From assembly GCF_013186535.1 (NCBI RefSeq), contig NZ_JABMCZ010000003.1:1054001-1118000 (forward strand): a DNA stretch of 64,000 nt. The letters are read 5' to 3'. This DNA is from Nocardia terpenica. Lineage in GTDB: Bacteria > Actinomycetota > Actinomycetes > Mycobacteriales > Mycobacteriaceae. Both the position numbers and the translations under genes were made by a program. Position 1 is the first letter of the stretch; each line of letters opens with the position of its first letter. The notes beneath the pieces are model-generated. The model saw only the letters and a list, made by a program, of their open reading frames with translations. It ran no database searches and was not told the DNA's origin. Positions 60,669 to 64,000 of this stretch are shown here, piece by piece.

Positions 60669-63269
60669 ATGATCGAGGGTGTGACGGAGCTACCGAACCC
60701 TGGCATCCCGCCCACGCCGCCTACCGCCTCGGCCATGCGCCGGGCGCTGCGACGGGCCCGTGACGGAGTGACCCTGAATGTCGACGAGGCGACCGTGCTG
60801 CTCCACGCGCGCGGTGCGGATCTGGTCGAGCTGAGTCGCAGTGCTGCCCGGGTGCGCGACGCGGCCGTGGAATCGGCGGGTCGGTCCAAGACCATTACCT
60901 ATTCCAAGAACGTTTTCATCCCGCTGACGAAGTTGTGTCGCGACCGTTGCCACTACTGCACGTTCGTGACGGTGCCCGGCAAGCTGCGCGCCGAGGGCAA
61001 GGGCATGTACCTGGAGCCCGACGAGGTGCTCGACATCGCCCGCCGCGGCGCGGCGCTGGGATGCAAGGAGGCCCTGTTCACCCTGGGCGACCGCCCCGAG
61101 GACCGCTGGCCCGAGGCCGCGCAGTGGCTCGACGAGCGCGGCTACGACTCCACGCTGGACTACCTGCGCGCCGTCTCGATCATGGTGCTGGAGGAGACGG
61201 GCCTGCTGCCGCACATCAATCCCGGCGTCATGTCGTGGGAGGAGATCTCGCGGCTCAAGCCCGTGTCCCAGTCCATGGGCCTGATGCTGGAGACCACCGC
61301 GACCCGGCTGTTCACCGAGAAGGGCAACTGCCACTTCGGAAGTCCGGACAAGGATCCGGCGGTGCGGTTGCGCGCGATCACCGACGCCGGACGGCAGTCG
61401 GTGCCCTTCACCACCGGCATCCTGGTGGGCATCGGCGAGACGCTGCCCGAGCGCGCCGAGTCCATCATGGCAATCCGCAAGCAGCACAAGGCTTTCGGTC
61501 ATATCCAGGAAGTCATCGTGCAGAACTTCCGGGCCAAGGACGACACCGCCATGCGGGACATCCCGGATGCCGACATAGAGGAATTCCTGGCCACCGTCGC
61601 GGTCAGCCGGTTGGTGCTGCCGCCGGACGTCGCGGTGCAGGCGCCGCCGAATCTGGTGTCGCAGGAGGAATGTCGCGCGCTGATCGAGGCGGGCATCGAC
61701 GACTGGGGCGGGGTGTCCCCGGTCACCCCCGACCACGTGAATCCGGAACGGCCGTGGCCGAACCTGGACACCCTGCGCGAGATGACCGAGGCGGCGGGAT
61801 ACCAACTGGCCGAACGCACCTCGGCGCATCCGCGCTACGTGCGCGCCGGGAGCCCCTGGGTGGACCCGCGCATCGGCGCGCACGTCGCCGCGCTCAGCGA
61901 TCCGCGCACCGGCCTGGCCGACCCGGACGCGCTCCCGCAGGGCCTGCCCTGGCAGGAGCCCGACGAGCAGTGGGAGTCGACCGGCCGGGTCGACCTGCAC
62001 ACCGCGATCGACAGCGACGGCCGAAACACCGAGGCGCGCAGCGACTCCGGGCTCGGCAACGACGTGCTGGGCGCGTTCGGCGACTGGGAGACCATCCGCG
62101 AGCAGGTGCGCGAGCTGGCCACCGCCGCGCCGGAGCGTTTCGATTCCGACGTCCTGTCGGCCCTGCGCGCCGCCGAGCGCGACCCCGCGGGCCTGTCCGA
62201 CGATCAGTACCTGGCCCTGGCCACCGCCGACGGCCCGGCGCTGGACGCCATCGCCGCGCTCGCCGATCAGCTGCGCCGCGACACCGTCGGCGACGACGTC
62301 ACCTACATCGTCAACCGCAATATCAACTTCACCAACATCTGCTACACCGGCTGCCGCTTCTGCGCCTTCGCCCAGCGCAAGGGCGACGCCGACGCCTTCA
62401 CGCTGAGCTCCGACGAGGTCGGCGACCGCGCCTGGGAGGCGTACGTCGAGGGCGCCACCGAGATCTGCATGCAGGGCGGCATCGACCCGGAGTTACCGGT
62501 CACCGGGTACGCCGACCTGGTCCGGGCGATCAAGAAGCGGGTGCCGTCCATGCACGTGCACGCGTTCAGCCCGATGGAGATCGTCAACGGCGCCTCGCGC
62601 GGCGGCCAGAGCGTGCACGACTGGCTGTCGGCGCTGAAAGAGGCGGGCCTGGACACGATTCCGGGCACGGCGGCCGAGATCCTCGACGACGAGGTGCGCT
62701 GGGTCCTCACCAAGGGCAAGCTGCCCACCTCGGCCTGGATCGGCGTCATCACCACCGCGCACAAGCTCGGCATCCGCTCCAGCTCCACGATGATGTACGG
62801 GCACGTCGACAACCCGAAGCACTGGGTCGGGCACCTGCGGGTGCTGCGCGGCATCCAGGACGAGACCGGCGGCTTCACCGAATTCGTGCTGCTGCCGTTC
62901 GTGCACCAGAGCGCCCCGCTGTATCTGGCGGGAGCCTCGCGCCCGGGCCCGACGATTCGTGACAACCGCGCCGCACACGCGCTGGCGCGCATCATGCTGC
63001 ACGGCCGCATTGCCAATATCCAGACCAGCTGGGTCAAGCTGGGCATCCGGGGCACGCAGGTGATGCTCAACGGCGGCGCCAACGACCTCGGTGGCACGCT
63101 GATGGAGGAAACCATCTCCCGCATGGCCGGTTCCGAGCACGGTTCGGCGAAAACCGTTGCCGAGCTGTCCGAGATCGCCGAGGGCATCGGCCGTCCGGTG
63201 CGCGAACGCACCACCACGTACGGCGTTCCGCGCGGTAAATTCTCGGCACTGCCGCTGTCCGTGGGATGA
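60669..63269 (+). CDS. fbiC: FO synthase (bifunctional CofG/CofH)
   Basis: This radical-SAM enzyme makes 7,8-didemethyl-8-hydroxy-5-deazariboflavin (FO), the chromophore of coenzyme F420, from tyrosine and a flavin precursor. The 866-residue protein is the actinobacterial fusion of CofG (N-terminal) and CofH (C-terminal). The two CX3CX2C clusters are C90, C94, C97 (CRDRCHYC) and C558, C562, C565 (CYTGCRFC). It aligns well with Rv1173, ending in GIGRPVRERTTTYGVPRG. ATG 60669 is preferred; an in-frame GTG four codons later is possible. Confidence 0.97.
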   Translation: MIEGVTELPNPGIPPTPPTASAMRRALRRARDGVTLNVDEATVLLHARGADLVELSRSAARVRDAAVESAGRSKTITYSKNVFIPLTKLCRDRCHYCTFVTVPGKLRAEGKGMYLEPDEVLDIARRGAALGCKEALFTLGDRPEDRWPEAAQWLDERGYDSTLDYLRAVSIMVLEETGLLPHINPGVMSWEEISRLKPVSQSMGLMLETTATRLFTEKGNCHFGSPDKDPAVRLRAITDAGRQSVPFTTGILVGIGETLPERAESIMAIRKQHKAFGHIQEVIVQNFRAKDDTAMRDIPDADIEEFLATVAVSRLVLPPDVAVQAPPNLVSQEECRALIEAGIDDWGGVSPVTPDHVNPERPWPNLDTLREMTEAAGYQLAERTSAHPRYVRAGSPWVDPRIGAHVAALSDPRTGLADPDALPQGLPWQEPDEQWESTGRVDLHTAIDSDGRNTEARSDSGLGNDVLGAFGDWETIREQVRELATAAPERFDSDVLSALRAAERDPAGLSDDQYLALATADGPALDAIAALADQLRRDTVGDDVTYIVNRNINFTNICYTGCRFCAFAQRKGDADAFTLSSDEVGDRAWEAYVEGATEICMQGGIDPELPVTGYADLVRAIKKRVPSMHVHAFSPMEIVNGASRGGQSVHDWLSALKEAGLDTIPGTAAEILDDEVRWVLTKGKLPTSAWIGVITTAHKLGIRSSSTMMYGHVDNPKHWVGHLRVLRGIQDETGGFTEFVLLPFVHQSAPLYLAGASRPGPTIRDNRAAHALARIMLHGRIANIQTSWVKLGIRGTQVMLNGGANDLGGTLMEETISRMAGSEHGSAKTVAELSEIAEGIGRPVRERTTTYGVPRGKFSALPLSVG

Positions 63270-63277
63270 GCAGCAAG

Positions 63278-63296
63278 TTAGGCAAGGCTGACCAGT
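63278..63296 (+). promoter_or_regulatory. weak IdeR-like sequence upstream of fdxC
   Basis: TTAGGCAAGGCTGACCAGT matches the iron-box consensus at 13 of 19 positions, with the 5' half the best part. It is 78 bases upstream of fdxC. It could be coincidence. Confidence 0.3.
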
Positions 63297-63373
63297 AGTA
63301 ATGTGTCGTTTCGGGATACTGTTGCGCGGGCGCGGAAGTATCCCGCAGGCAAGGACAGACTAGGAGAACGGCA

Positions 63374-63697
63374 GTGCCGTACATCATCGCTGAACCGTGC
63401 GTTGACGTGAAGGACAAGGCGTGCATCGAGGAATGCCCCGTGGACTGCATCTACGAGGGCGGCCGCATGCTGTATATCCATCCGGACGAGTGCGTGGACT
63501 GTGGTGCATGTGAACCCGTGTGTCCGGTGGAGGCGATCTTCTACGAGGACGACACCCCCGATCAGTGGAGCGGCTACGTCAACGCCAACGTCGACTTCTT
63601 CGACGACCTGGGTTCGCCCGGCGGCGCCACCAAGGTGGGCAAGGTCGACTTCGACCCGCCGTTCATCGCCGCCCTGCCCCCGATGGCGAGCGAGTAG
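63374..63697 (+). CDS. fdxC: ferredoxin (7Fe type, FdxC-like)
   Basis: This 107-residue ferredoxin carries one [3Fe-4S] and one [4Fe-4S] cluster. The first cluster region has C9, C17, C21 and C25 (CIEECPVDCIYEGG) and the second CVDCGACEPVCPVEAIFYED. It matches Rv1177. Likely electron donor for cytochrome P450s or other oxidoreductases; the link to fbiC is positional. GTG start with AGGAGAACG upstream. The dapC-type gene starts six bases after its stop. Confidence 0.96.
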   Translation: MPYIIAEPCVDVKDKACIEECPVDCIYEGGRMLYIHPDECVDCGACEPVCPVEAIFYEDDTPDQWSGYVNANVDFFDDLGSPGGATKVGKVDFDPPFIAALPPMASE

Positions 63698-63702
63698 TCG
63701 CC

Positions 63703-64000
63703 TTGTCCGTGCGTGGTCCAGTCAGTAGCCTGCTGCCCGACTTCCCTTGGGACACCATCGCTTCCGCGAAGGCCCGAGCGGCCGAGCATCCCGACGGCAT
63801 CGTCGACCTGTCGGTGGGGACGCCGGTCGATCCGGTCGATCCGCTGATCCGGGAGGCACTGGCGTCGGTGGCGGAGGTGCCCGGCTATCCCGCCACGCAC
63901 GGCACACCCGAGCTGCGCGAGGCCGCGGTGGCGGCGCTCGCGCGGCGCTACGGGATCACCGGCGTCGAGCCCGCCGCGGTGCTGCCCGCGATCGGCACCA
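63703..64000 (+). CDS. dapC: succinyldiaminopimelate aminotransferase, N-terminal fragment
   Basis: The gene runs off the right edge. The first 99 codons (TTG start) read SLLPDFPWDTIASAKARAAE then HPDGIVDLSVGTPVDPVDPL, PGYPATHGTPELREAAVAAL and YGITGVEPAAVLPAIGT. This matches the N-terminus of Rv1178, a class-I PLP aminotransferase that is the proposed DapC of lysine and cell-wall diaminopimelate synthesis. The catalytic Lys is beyond the window. It starts six bases after fdxC, so co-transcription is likely. Confidence 0.88.
   Translation, partial: MSVRGPVSSLLPDFPWDTIASAKARAAEHPDGIVDLSVGTPVDPVDPLIREALASVAEVPGYPATHGTPELREAAVAALARRYGITGVEPAAVLPAIGT

Noticed and set aside
63278..63296. Strong iron-box claim upstream of fdxC
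   Set aside because: Only 13 of 19 positions match and the second half is poor; I kept it as a low-confidence feature and not as a finding.

Overview
The window is high-GC actinobacterial DNA and almost certainly comes from the Nocardiaceae, most likely a Nocardia. Gene content and order follow the Mycobacterium tuberculosis map in two blocks. The first is a lipid-droplet-type gene, ispH and an Rv1111c-like DUF6542 gene, with ychF further along. The second is an Rv1157c-like secreted protein, pimE, phhB, typA, lpqW, mshB, an Rv1171-like gene, fbiC, fdxC and a dapC-type aminotransferase. Mycothiol (mshB), coenzyme F420 (fbiC) and phosphatidylinositol mannoside (pimE, lpqW) genes together point to a mycolic-acid-containing actinomycete. 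No rRNA, tRNA, CRISPR array, prophage or intact insertion sequence was recognised.

Layout. 0-3.5 kb: isoprenoid enzyme IspH, a DUF6542 membrane protein and RmuC. 3.9-8.4 kb: the SbcCD nuclease. 8.8-10.8 kb: an alkylation-repair pair (Ogt and an AdaA-AlkA fusion). 11-13.6 kb: the carbon-starvation transporter CstA with its small YbdD-type partner. 13.8-16.9 kb: a sugar ABC importer without its own ATPase. 16.9-21.6 kb: an accessory block with a trypco2-TPR protein, a sedolisin (S53) peptidase, an Imm-5-type immunity protein, and an AT-rich stretch holding a CRP/GlxR-like site, a 28-codon ORF and a strong hairpin. 21.6-27.4 kb: oxidoreductases with LysR and TetR regulators and an ATP-grasp protein. 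27.4-35.8 kb: an S9 peptidase, YchF, MerR and MarR regulators, an orphan NarI-like cytochrome b protein, an NmrA-like protein, a GNAT acetyltransferase and small hypotheticals. 35.9-39.4 kb: a complete osmoprotectant (OpuC-type) ABC transporter. 39.9-43.9 kb: a long 24-bp minisatellite, a duplicated-domain protein, an Rv2525c-like Tat protein, a protein with serine at every third residue, and an Rv1157c-like secreted protein. 44.1-51.4 kb: the envelope, translation and mycothiol block. 51.7-60.6 kb: an incomplete conservon (CvnA plus CvnC), a GMC oxidoreductase, an APC permease and two PH-domain membrane proteins. 60.7-64 kb: FbiC, ferredoxin FdxC and the start of a succinyldiaminopimelate aminotransferase.

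The most striking non-coding signal is a dispersed family of 23-bp hairpins (TTCCGGC-N9-GCCGGAA type). They occur alone or as inverted pairs, and 20-26 bp tandem arrays grow outward from them. Every array unit starts with the same CCGGRATGAC-like head, but each array has its own tail. Copies lie near 3.7, 8.4-8.7, 39.9-40.4 and 51.4-51.6 kb, always between genes. They look like a mosaic (BIME-like) repeat family. The second interesting area is the trypco2-TPR, sedolisin and Imm-5 cluster, which could be a protease-based conflict module. All positions were read by hand from the sequence; family names rest on recognised motifs, not on database searches.
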